Shown: one piece after another, positions 28,282-38,053 of the stretch
How positions within the stretch are numbered: position 1 is the stretch's first letter
Layout of the letters: every line of letters begins with the position of its first letter
Assembly (NCBI GenBank): GCA_947361225.1
Contig: CANAIK010000002.1
Location: 26,877 to 90,876 of the forward strand
Direction of reading: 5' to 3'
Length of the DNA stretch: 64,000 bases
DNA from: an uncultured bacterium
GTDB taxonomy: Bacteria > Cyanobacteriota > Vampirovibrionia > Gastranaerophilales > Gastranaerophilaceae
Program-made: the position numbers and the translations under genes
Notes under the pieces: model-generated
The model's input: the letters and a program-made list of their open reading frames with translations, nothing else
What the model was told of the DNA's origin: nothing
Databases searched by the model: none

Positions 28282-28382
28282 GGTATGAAGTGAAACCTCG
28301 AAGAAGTTAGATTTCTTTGGGGTTTCCCCCTATATTTCTTGCAAATTATGCAAGAAGGAAGACATTGGTCTTCATATTATAT

Positions 28383-28410
28383 TATAAACCGTTTTTATAA
28401 AAATTCAAGT
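28383..28410 (-). promoter_or_regulatory. Putative antisense RNA promoter, module E
   Basis: Minus strand TTGAAT-N16-TATAAT. Confidence 0.65.
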
Positions 28411-28530
28411 TTCATTCTTACAAATCATTAACGGCAATTAAAAATTTGATATAATAATTCTAAGGGTAAACACCTTGTTTTCTCCTCTAGCACAGACATT
28501 TGTGAAGAATTAGCTAGAAAGGAGGAAAAA

Positions 28531-28605
28531 ATGACAAAAGAACAAATAAAAATTGCTATAAAGGCAATTATAGCAATTTTAACATTTATTTATTCTATGT
28601 TATAG
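28531..28605 (+). CDS. Putative small hydrophobic toxin-like peptide MTKEQIKIAIKAIIAILTFIYSML (module F)
   Basis: AAAGGAGGAAAAA SD; 24 aa. Confidence 0.65.
   Translation: MTKEQIKIAIKAIIAILTFIYSML
28549..28580 (-). terminator. Putative antisense-RNA terminator inside module F ORF
   Basis: AAAATTGCTATAA-6nt-TTATAGCAATTTT perfect 13-bp stem, minus-strand tail TTTTTATTTG. Confidence 0.65.
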
Positions 28606-28696
28606 GGTGTGAAGTGAAACCTCAAGGAAGTTAGATTTCTTTGGGGTTTCCCCCTATATTTCTTGCAAATTATGCAAGAAAGTCTTCATATTATTT

Positions 28697-28724
28697 ATTA
28701 TAAACCGTTTTTATAAAAATTCAA
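28697..28724 (-). promoter_or_regulatory. Putative antisense RNA promoter, module F
   Basis: Minus strand TTGAAT-N16-TATAAT. Confidence 0.65.
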
Positions 28725-28749
28725 GGGTTGAAAATTATTTGTATTTTCT

Positions 28750-30033
<1,284 letters not shown>

Positions 30034-30146
30034 TCAAGTATAATTAAATTCTAACACAAAAATAAAATGTAATATCAACACTTGTAACAAACTTTTTTTT
30101 GGTATAGAATTAATGTGATTATGACTTTTATAAGGAGTAAATTTTT

Positions 30147-31802
30147 ATGTCAACTAAAGAATTTTTCACTAATTCAGAAGAATTGAAAGAAATGATGAGC
30201 GCAGCTCGTGCTACAATTACAGCGCCATTCTTTGGAAACAACGTTGAAGAAGTTAAAAGTGTTTCCGAAGCTTATAAATTAGCTAAAGATTCCTCAGGAA
30301 CAATCGAACTTACAGGAATGCCCGTTTTTGAACCTGAAAAAATCGGTTTGCCTAAAGGAGCTAATCAACTACTTTTTAACGACGGTACAGTTGTTGGTCG
30401 TTGCGCTGCAGCAAGAAAAATCGTTGGGGAGCCAAATTGCGACCTAGCTTATTTATTGCCGATTATAAGAGAAGCAATCTATGGAACCCGTGATAAATTA
30501 ATGTATAAAACAGAAGCGGTTGTTGGTTTGGATAAAGACTTTATGATTAAAGCTCATTTAATGATTCCAGCCGGTTTTGAGAATATTATGTATTCTTGGA
30601 TGTTAAATTTCCAATATATTAACGAAGAATACGCTAGAATGTATGGCGAATCCAGATTAATTAACGAAGGCGATATTTACGTATTCTCAGATCCTGATTG
30701 GACTCATCCTGATTTCCCATATGGTTTAACTTTCTTTGATCCTGTTCACAATTGCGCTTGTATTCTTGGTATGAGATACTTTGGCGAACACAAAAAAGGC
30801 ACTTTAACTCTTGCTTGGGGTTCAGCTGCTCGTAACGGATATGCGTCTTGTCACGGTGGTATGAAACGCTATAACTTAGACAACGGTTCATTCCAAGTTG
30901 CAGTATTTGGTTTATCAGGATCCGGAAAATCTACAATTACACACGCAAAACACGGTGGAAAATACGATATTACGGTTCTTCACGACGATGCGTTTATTAT
31001 TAACGTTGATAAAAAATACACAATCGCACTAGAACCCGCTTATTTTGACAAAACAGCCGATTATCCAATCGGATGCGACGATAACAAATATATCCTTACT
31101 CAACAAAACGCAGGGGCTATTGCGCTAGCTGACGGCAAAGTTGTTTCAGTAACAGAAGACATTAGAAACGGCAACGGTCGTGCTGTTAAATCAAAATTAT
31201 GGTCACCCAATAGAGTTGATAGAATCGACCAACCCATTAACGCAATTTTCTGGTTAATGAAAGATCCTACAATTCCTCCTGTATTAAAACTTTCAGGCGC
31301 ATCATTGGGTAGCGCTATGGGTGCAACTTTAGCCACTAAACGCTCAAGCGCTGAAAGATTAGCTAAAGGAGTTGATCCTAACGCATTGGTTGTTGAACCT
31401 TATGCAAATCCTTTTAGAGTTTATCCTCTATCTATTGACTACACAAGATTTAAACAATTAATCGAAGACGGAGTTGATTGTTATATCTTAAATACAGGTG
31501 AATTTATGGGAACAAAAGTTCAACCTAAACACACTTTAGGAATTATTGAAGCAATTGTTTCAAAAACAGCTCAATTCCACAAATGGGAAAACTTTACAGA
31601 TATCGAAATAATGGATATTGAAGGATTTGACGCAAGTTTCTCTAATAAAGAATATGCAGATCAATTTAGAGCTCGTATGCAAGATAGAATCAACTTTGTT
31701 CAATCAAGAGAAACTGAAAAAGCAGGAATCGATAAACTTCCTGCTGATGCATTGGAAGCATTGCAAAAAGTTATTAAACAAACTGAAACTGCAAACGTTT
31801 AA
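30147..31802 (+). CDS. pckA: Phosphoenolpyruvate carboxykinase (ATP)-type
   Basis: FGLSGSGKSTITH kinase-1a motif, LHDDAF; downstream IR terminator. Confidence 0.88.
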   Translation: MSTKEFFTNSEELKEMMSAARATITAPFFGNNVEEVKSVSEAYKLAKDSSGTIELTGMPVFEPEKIGLPKGANQLLFNDGTVVGRCAAARKIVGEPNCDLAYLLPIIREAIYGTRDKLMYKTEAVVGLDKDFMIKAHLMIPAGFENIMYSWMLNFQYINEEYARMYGESRLINEGDIYVFSDPDWTHPDFPYGLTFFDPVHNCACILGMRYFGEHKKGTLTLAWGSAARNGYASCHGGMKRYNLDNGSFQVAVFGLSGSGKSTITHAKHGGKYDITVLHDDAFIINVDKKYTIALEPAYFDKTADYPIGCDDNKYILTQQNAGAIALADGKVVSVTEDIRNGNGRAVKSKLWSPNRVDRIDQPINAIFWLMKDPTIPPVLKLSGASLGSAMGATLATKRSSAERLAKGVDPNALVVEPYANPFRVYPLSIDYTRFKQLIEDGVDCYILNTGEFMGTKVQPKHTLGIIEAIVSKTAQFHKWENFTDIEIMDIEGFDASFSNKEYADQFRARMQDRINFVQSRETEKAGIDKLPADALEALQKVIKQTETANV

Positions 31803-31907
31803 GCTTGTTTAAACAAAAAATAAAAATGAATGGATTAGTTTCCATTCATTTTTTTTATTAAAAAATTTTAATAAATTGCCTTTATAAAAAATAAAATTAT
31901 ATAATAT

Positions 31908-33119
31908 TTGTGGGGATTCTACAGCTTAAAAACGGATGTTTTAGTGCTTAAGAAAAAGAAAAATATTTTCTATAATTTAAATTTTGACGCATTTTTTCCT
32001 CAACTTAGAGAAACTGTAAAAAATGCGGTTGAAAAATACTGGGAGCTTGAATCTAGCGTCTACATTCAAGCTATAAATGACTTTCGAGAAATAAGACAAG
32101 AATCCCTGGTTAAAAATTTGGACTTTTTTTCAAGCCAAATTAAGGTTGATAAACACAAACCCGTTATAATAAGACTTGGGAAAAATTTTGTTGAACAATA
32201 CCTAAACTCAACTCTTGAGGATTCACCCCCCGATTTTAAGCTTTCCTCCTTAACTCCTTTAGAAATAAAAATTCTCAATAATTTTGCCGAGTTTTTATAC
32301 AAAAAAATAAATGAAATTATCCTATCTCCAAAAGTAGCTAAAATTAGTGAAAAAAGCGAAAAAAACCTTAACTTAATATTAGGAATCTCCTCCAGAAGTG
32401 ATTTTTTAGCTCAAGTTGTCCTATCAATCCCCATTGATAGAATCCCTTTGGAAGAAATTGAATTTGCAACAAACTTTAACGACGAAGATTTTGCAGCTTC
32501 CAATGTCACAACAAGAATTAGAATCGGACGATCAAAAATCACGGTTGAGGATTTAAAAAATCTTCAAAAAGAAGATATTGTGCTCTTAGAGGATAGTTCT
32601 GCCGTCAATTTAGTCCTTGTTTCAGGAGCTTTAGAACAAAAATTCAAAGTCAAGGTTAATCCTGATTTGATAATGAACTTTGATAACGAAGAAGAAGAGA
32701 ATGATATACAACAACAAATTAACAACGAGGTAGCAATGGAAAAAAATCTTTGGGATGATATCCAAATTGAAATAAGTGCGGAATTTGATAAAGTCAAAAT
32801 GACGCTTGGAGAGCTTAAACAAATTACAAAAGGACAAATTGTCGATTTGGGCTCTGTTTTTAACAACGAAATTTCTCTTTATGTTGAGAATAAAAAAGTT
32901 GCTAAAGGGGAGCTGCTTATTATTAATGATAAATATGCAATTAAGTTGAATGAAGTTCTATCGAGTTCGAAAAGCGAAACTCAAGAAACGAAAGAGGTTG
33001 AGAATCCTCAAAAAGAACCTCAACCCCAGCCTCAAGAGCAAGAACAACAGCCCCAAGCGCCAAATGAAACTCAAGAGGTTGAAGACGAGGAATTTGACTA
33101 TTCGGATTTTGAAAAATAA
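31908..33119 (+). CDS. Flagellar motor switch FliM/FliN-family protein with two SpoA-like domains
   Basis: RIRIGRSKITVEDLKNLQKEDIVLLEDS and KVKMTLGELKQITKGQIVDLGSVFNNEISLYVENKKVAKGELLIINDKYAIKL. Confidence 0.8.
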   Translation: MWGFYSLKTDVLVLKKKKNIFYNLNFDAFFPQLRETVKNAVEKYWELESSVYIQAINDFREIRQESLVKNLDFFSSQIKVDKHKPVIIRLGKNFVEQYLNSTLEDSPPDFKLSSLTPLEIKILNNFAEFLYKKINEIILSPKVAKISEKSEKNLNLILGISSRSDFLAQVVLSIPIDRIPLEEIEFATNFNDEDFAASNVTTRIRIGRSKITVEDLKNLQKEDIVLLEDSSAVNLVLVSGALEQKFKVKVNPDLIMNFDNEEEENDIQQQINNEVAMEKNLWDDIQIEISAEFDKVKMTLGELKQITKGQIVDLGSVFNNEISLYVENKKVAKGELLIINDKYAIKLNEVLSSSKSETQETKEVENPQKEPQPQPQEQEQQPQAPNETQEVEDEEFDYSDFEK

Positions 33120-33143
33120 AGGAAAAAATAAAGGAAAAAGCAA

Positions 33144-33590
33144 ATGCTAACATATATTACAGCTTTTATATTCTACACCCTTGCAATGGTCGGGGTTTTA
33201 TTGGTCGGTTTTGTAGTTTACAAAAAAACTTTTCTTATAACAAGAAACGACAACAAAGGTTCAATAAAAATTGTCGATAGTTTAAATATTGCGCCTAAAA
33301 AAATGCTTTTTGTTGTAAAAGTCAAAAACGAAAAATTTTTAATCGCCTCAGGAGCTGAACACACAACGTTTTTAGCGAAATTAGAGGATAGTGAAGAAAT
33401 AGTTCAACAAGAAATTGTGGATGAAAAAAAAGCAAAACTCGATAAAATTGAACAACAATTTAGAGACCTTTATTTGTCCCCTGAACCTGATATGTTAAAA
33501 TCAAAAATTCAATCAATGGACAAAAAAGAAATTGTTAAAAAGTTATTAAAGGACCTAAATCAAACTTCAACAATAGAAAGTGCATTCTAA
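33144..33590 (+). CDS. FliO-like flagellar biosynthesis protein
   Basis: Single TM then SLNIAPKKMLFVVKVKNEKFLIASGAEHTTFLAKL; position before fliP. Confidence 0.7.
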   Translation: MLTYITAFIFYTLAMVGVLLVGFVVYKKTFLITRNDNKGSIKIVDSLNIAPKKMLFVVKVKNEKFLIASGAEHTTFLAKLEDSEEIVQQEIVDEKKAKLDKIEQQFRDLYLSPEPDMLKSKIQSMDKKEIVKKLLKDLNQTSTIESAF

Positions 33591-34232
33591 ATGGATAATA
33601 TTCTAAAAGACATTAACCCTGTAATACAACTTCTTATTACAATGGCGGCTTTTTCGCTATTGCCTTTTATTTTTGTTTCAATGACACCTTTTTTGAGGTT
33701 CACAATTGTTTTTTCAATGTTAAAAACCGCAATGGGTACAAACTCAGTCCCTCCTGCTATTACTTTAATCGGATTATCGCTAATTTTGACCCTTTACACA
33801 ATGGCTCCTGTTTTCGATGATATGTACAAAGCTTATCAGGTTCCATATCAAAAAAATCAAAATGTTATTGAGGCGCTGGACGCTGGTTCTAAACCTTTAA
33901 AAGAATATATGTTAAAACAAACAAGACAATCGGATTTGGCGTTTTTTGTCGAGAAAACAAAAAATACAATCCCAAAATCACCCGATGATTTGACTTTATG
34001 GGAAGTTGCGCCGGCTTATATAATTTCAGAACTTAAAACATCTTTTGAAATCGGATTTATCATATACGTTCCTTTTATTGTTCTGGATTTAGTTGTGGCA
34101 AATGTTCTTCTGGCTTTAGGGATGTTTATGTTATCCCCCCAAATCGTCTCAACCCCTTTTAAACTGCTTATTTTCATTGCGGTTGACGGGTGGAGTTTAA
34201 TCGTCAAAGGAGTTGTGGAGAGTTTTAATTAA
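33591..34232 (+). CDS. fliP: Flagellar biosynthetic protein FliP
   Basis: FLRFTIVFSMLKTAMGTNSVPPAITLIGLSLILTLY; MLSPQIVSTPFKLLIFIAVDGWSLIVKGV. Confidence 0.95.
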   Translation: MDNILKDINPVIQLLITMAAFSLLPFIFVSMTPFLRFTIVFSMLKTAMGTNSVPPAITLIGLSLILTLYTMAPVFDDMYKAYQVPYQKNQNVIEALDAGSKPLKEYMLKQTRQSDLAFFVEKTKNTIPKSPDDLTLWEVAPAYIISELKTSFEIGFIIYVPFIVLDLVVANVLLALGMFMLSPQIVSTPFKLLIFIAVDGWSLIVKGVVESFN

Positions 34233-34723
34233 TGGAAATTTTGGTAGAATTTTTAGCAAAAGGTTTTATGGTAATGCTCTCAATTTCAATGCCCTGCGTA
34301 TTAATGGCAGCGCTCGTAGGACTTGTTGTCGGGATAATGCAAGCCGTAACGCAAGTTCAAGAACAAACAATTGCAGCAGCCCCCAAGGTTTGTATTGTTT
34401 TTTTAACAATTGTAATGTTGGGTGGATATTTTATCAAAATTCTTACAAACTATATTTATGAAGGAATTAACATAGCTTTTCAAGTTGTTCCAAAAAACGA
34501 TTCTTTTGTATTGCCTGACAATTATTATAAATACACAAGACCTTTTAATGCTGAAATGAAAGATGAAATTAAAAACGATTCAACAAGAAACAGAGCGCTA
34601 TTGGACGAAAACATTCCCTGGGACAAAAAGGCAATTAATCAGCCAATTTACGTTAAAGCAAAACAAACTCCCAACGCTGAAGCTAATTTTATTGAAAAAT
34701 TGAGAATTCAAAGAGGATATTAA
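34232..34723 (+). CDS. fliQ: Flagellar biosynthetic protein FliQ with C-terminal extension
   Basis: LVGLVVGIMQAVTQVQEQTIAAAPKVCIVFLTIVMLGGYF. Confidence 0.92.
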   Translation: MEILVEFLAKGFMVMLSISMPCVLMAALVGLVVGIMQAVTQVQEQTIAAAPKVCIVFLTIVMLGGYFIKILTNYIYEGINIAFQVVPKNDSFVLPDNYYKYTRPFNAEMKDEIKNDSTRNRALLDENIPWDKKAINQPIYVKAKQTPNAEANFIEKLRIQRGY

Positions 34724-34726
34724 TTT

Positions 34727-35506
34727 TTGGATGAATTTTTAAAACAATTTGCACAACTTTTTCCCGAGCTCAACAACGGATTGGGCGCAGGGATAATGGT
34801 TTTTTTAAGATTTGTCGGATTGTTTCGATTGGCTCCTGTTTTTTCTAAAAGTGAAATCCCGTCTTTGGTTCGAATTTCCTTAGCTGTTGTTTTTACGGTT
34901 ATTGTGGTTGGAATTATAAAACCAGCGCCACCTGAACCCAATACGCCGATTTTTCTTTGCATGATTCTCAATTTTCTTTTCGGTTTGTTGATTGGATATG
35001 TTGCAAATTGCGTTTTAGCTGCAATTTCAGCCGGCGGGGATATGATTAACACCCAAATGGGGATGTCAAGTGCTATGGTAATGGATCCAAGCACCAAAGG
35101 ACAAGTGAGCATTATGTCCAATTATTTTTCAATCCTTGCACTTCTAATTTTTATTTATTCGGGCGGGGTTTATTGGCTTATCAATGCTTTTATTAAAAGT
35201 TTTACTTTATATCCAATGTATAGTGTTAATTTTCATTTCGAGAATCTTGTCAATATTCAATATTTGAGCGATATAACAGCGAACATTCTTTTTATGGGAC
35301 TTCATATCGCAGGACCCGTGTTATTGGCGACCCTGGGACAAGATATTATCCTTGGAATAATATCTAAAACCGCCCCTCAAATTAATGTGTTTTCTTTAAG
35401 TTTTCTATTCAAACCCGTTATGGGCGCTTTTATTCTAATTGTAATATTGCCTATGCTCATTAATATTATCACGGATTATCTTGTTTCTTTTGCTAATATT
35501 TTTTAA
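34727..35506 (+). CDS. fliR: Flagellar biosynthetic protein FliR
   Basis: FLRFVGLFRLAPVFSKSEIPSLVRISLA; LGQDIILGIISKTAPQINVFSLSFLFKPVMG. Confidence 0.94.
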   Translation: MDEFLKQFAQLFPELNNGLGAGIMVFLRFVGLFRLAPVFSKSEIPSLVRISLAVVFTVIVVGIIKPAPPEPNTPIFLCMILNFLFGLLIGYVANCVLAAISAGGDMINTQMGMSSAMVMDPSTKGQVSIMSNYFSILALLIFIYSGGVYWLINAFIKSFTLYPMYSVNFHFENLVNIQYLSDITANILFMGLHIAGPVLLATLGQDIILGIISKTAPQINVFSLSFLFKPVMGAFILIVILPMLINIITDYLVSFANIF

Positions 35507-36157
35507 TCTGTCGGCTTTAGGTTTCATACAAATCCAGAGAATATTCTTAACAAAAGGCGCAAACGCAACAACAACCAAACTAAATAGAATATCATAAACA
35601 ATTTTATCAAAACTTATAATTGAAACAATCGGAAGAACCAAATTAAAATCAATTACCTTAAACATTGCAAGAACAACGCAATACAAAAATCCGCAGGTGT
35701 GAATCGCTAAAACTCCAAACAAAGCAGCGCTCAATCTTGTTTTTAAGCCTTGATTAATATTAAGAATGGTTCCTGAGATTATAATTGCAAAAACAAAACC
35801 GATAAAATATCCGAAAATATAATTCTGGACATATTCCAAACCCCCGCCGTACACAAAAATCGGCCAGACAAAAAATCCTGTTAGAAGATAAACTACAAAT
35901 ACCAACATTGAATAATGAGCACCCAGAACATAGATTATAAAAATCATACAAGGAATAATCGGGTTGTACATAACTTCCTTGCTGTCAATAGCAGAATCCA
36001 CAAACCAGAGGTGGGAAAAATTAATTTGAGTGAAAGTTGAAACAAGCAAAATTAAAAAACACAGACCACAAACTACCAACGTGCCTATTGTAAGGGGCGT
36101 TGGTTCGCCTCTGTGGACATATCTATCAAAAATATCTTTATATCTTTTGCCTATCAT
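35435..36157 (-). CDS. BioY-like biotin transporter substrate-binding membrane protein
   Basis: YGGGLEYVQNYIFGYFIGFVFAIIISG...LAIHTCGFLYC. Confidence 0.6.
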   Translation of the reverse strand: MIGKRYKDIFDRYVHRGEPTPLTIGTLVVCGLCFLILLVSTFTQINFSHLWFVDSAIDSKEVMYNPIIPCMIFIIYVLGAHYSMLVFVVYLLTGFFVWPIFVYGGGLEYVQNYIFGYFIGFVFAIIISGTILNINQGLKTRLSAALFGVLAIHTCGFLYCVVLAMFKVIDFNLVLPIVSIISFDKIVYDILFSLVVVAFAPFVKNILWICMKPKADRLKNISKRNKIIRDNINEHRQYYN

Positions 36158-36653
36158 TTACTTCACTATTTATTTTATCATAAAAAATTCTATATTTTTC
36201 ATCAAAAATATTGTTGCTCCACATAATTAAAGCGTCTTCGTTATTATCCTGGTAATATTTTTTTCGATATCCCAGGGAATTAAAACCGAATTTTTCGTAT
36301 AAATGAATTGCTTTTTTATTGGAAATCCGCACTTCTAAAGTGATATATTTGATTTTTTCCTCGTAACATTCCTTAATTGCATCCAACAAAAGCCTGTGAG
36401 CCAATTTTTTGTTCTGATACTCAGGATGAATCGATAAATTGGTAACGTGGGCTTCGTCTACAATCTTCCAAATCCCTAAATAACCAACGGGTTTATCAAG
36501 TACACAAATTGTTCGATAAGAAGATATTTTATTATTTAATTCGGATAAAAAAGATTCATAAGACCAATGATGAGAACCATAGCACAATTCTTCAATTTGA
36601 AGAATTTCATCAATATCTTTATAATCCATTTTTCGAATTCTGTATTCTTCCAT
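36138..36653 (-). CDS. rimI: Ribosomal-protein-alanine N-acetyltransferase (GNAT)
   Basis: VTNLSIHPEYQNKKLAHRLL, KKAIHLYEKFGFNSLGYRKKYY. Confidence 0.85.
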   Translation of the reverse strand: MEEYRIRKMDYKDIDEILQIEELCYGSHHWSYESFLSELNNKISSYRTICVLDKPVGYLGIWKIVDEAHVTNLSIHPEYQNKKLAHRLLLDAIKECYEEKIKYITLEVRISNKKAIHLYEKFGFNSLGYRKKYYQDNNEDALIMWSNNIFDEKYRIFYDKINSEVNDRQKI

Positions 36654-36656
36654 CTT

Positions 36657-37109
36657 CTAGAATGATTCGGACACTAAGAATGGTTTGTGTTGTAAATGTG
36701 AATCAAAATCCATTAAGCCTCGATTCAATTGAGAATATTTTGTATCCTTGGAGTTAAATTTTCTTTTCAAGAACTCATAAGAAACTTTAGGATCACATTT
36801 TTCCCCGCAAGTAAATAAATCAACTGCGGCATAACCAAACTCAGGCCAAGTGTGAATTGCAAGGTGGCTTTCCGAAATTATAACAACACCCGAAACTCCG
36901 TGGGGCGCAAAAAGATGAAAACACTTATTAACAATCGTTGCTCCACATTCAAGAGCAGCCTCTAACATATATTTTTCTACCAACTCGGGATTATTAAGAA
37001 CATTTGGATCACATTCGAAAAATTCCGCTAAGATATGTCTTCCTAAATATTGTTGTCTTTTTTCGCATTTTTCACTCACGGTAGCAGCGATAGGTGTCAT
37101 TATTGCCAA
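36657..37109 (-). CDS. speD: S-adenosylmethionine decarboxylase proenzyme
   Basis: VIISESHLAIHTWPEFGYAAVDLFTCG (autocleavage ES site). Confidence 0.93.
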   Translation of the reverse strand: MAIMTPIAATVSEKCEKRQQYLGRHILAEFFECDPNVLNNPELVEKYMLEAALECGATIVNKCFHLFAPHGVSGVVIISESHLAIHTWPEFGYAAVDLFTCGEKCDPKVSYEFLKRKFNSKDTKYSQLNRGLMDFDSHLQHKPFLVSESF

Positions 37110-37336
37110 TTCATATTCCCCCTTTTTTTAACTAAATTTTACTATGCAAAATAATATACACTATAACAATAAAACACACAAGCGTCTATTTTTACTATTT
37201 TTTCTAACAAAAATTAACAAAAATTAATATTTTTATCCCAAAAGCCGTATTATATACACTTTTTAGAATTATTTCATTTTGTAACACAATTATCATTTTT
37301 TTATACAATATTTAAATTTTCGATTATTATTAAGAT

Positions 37337-38050
37337 ATGAATAAAATATTAATTATAGATGACGATAGTGCAATTTGTGAACTTATAAAAATCAATCTTG
37401 AACTTTGCGGATATAATTGTATTTATTCAACTGACCCGATTCGTGGGTTTGCCCTTATAAAACAAGAATTGCCATCGCTGGTTATACTAGATGTTATGAT
37501 GGGGGATATTAACGGTTATGAAATCGCCCAGAAAATAAGACAAACAAAAGACATCTCAAAAACCCCGATTATTATGCTAACAGCACTTTCCGAGCTCAAC
37601 AACAAACTGGAAGGCTTTAATTGCGGGATTGATGATTATATTACAAAACCATTTGAACTTGAAGAACTAAAAGCCAGAGTTCTGGCGCTTTTAAATCGTT
37701 CGGGAAATGAAATAAATTCTCTTCGGATTAAAGAAATTTTATCCAAGGGAGATATTACCTTGATTCCTGAAAGTTACAGCGTTCAAATTAATGATAAAAA
37801 AACCCAGCTGACTCCGATTGAATTCGATATTCTCAATGTTCTTATGCAAAAAGAAGGATCTATGGTTTCGTCTAAAGAACTGTTAAAAGAAGTCTGGGGC
37901 TATGACGACGACAACGATATTGACACAATAAGGGTCCATATTACACACTTAAGAGCAAAAATCGATAAAATTTCATCTCAAAAAAATAAATATATTAAGA
38001 CAATATATGGTGGGGGTTACAGACTTCTAGCTTCCGGTGTAGAAAAATAG
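37337..38050 (+). CDS. OmpR-family response regulator
   Basis: REC plus winged helix (KEVWGYDDDNDIDTIRVHITHLRAKI); no adjacent kinase. Confidence 0.92.
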   Translation: MNKILIIDDDSAICELIKINLELCGYNCIYSTDPIRGFALIKQELPSLVILDVMMGDINGYEIAQKIRQTKDISKTPIIMLTALSELNNKLEGFNCGIDDYITKPFELEELKARVLALLNRSGNEINSLRIKEILSKGDITLIPESYSVQINDKKTQLTPIEFDILNVLMQKEGSMVSSKELLKEVWGYDDDNDIDTIRVHITHLRAKIDKISSQKNKYIKTIYGGGYRLLASGVEK

Positions 38051-38053
38051 AAG

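Larger units (their letters stand above)
28100..28430 (+). repeat. Direct repeat copy 1 (module E)
   Basis: TTTGATATAATAATTCTAAGG..., and the 3' block GAAACCTC..GGGGTTTCCCCCTATATTTCTTGCAAATTATGCAAGAA shared with 28425..28730. Confidence 0.9.
28425..28730 (+). repeat. Direct repeat copy 2 (module F)
   Basis: See module E. Confidence 0.9.

Noticed and set aside
28100-28730. CRISPR array
   Set aside because: Two long direct repeats only, with internal ORFs and promoters; no short regularly spaced repeat/spacer pattern and no cas genes seen.
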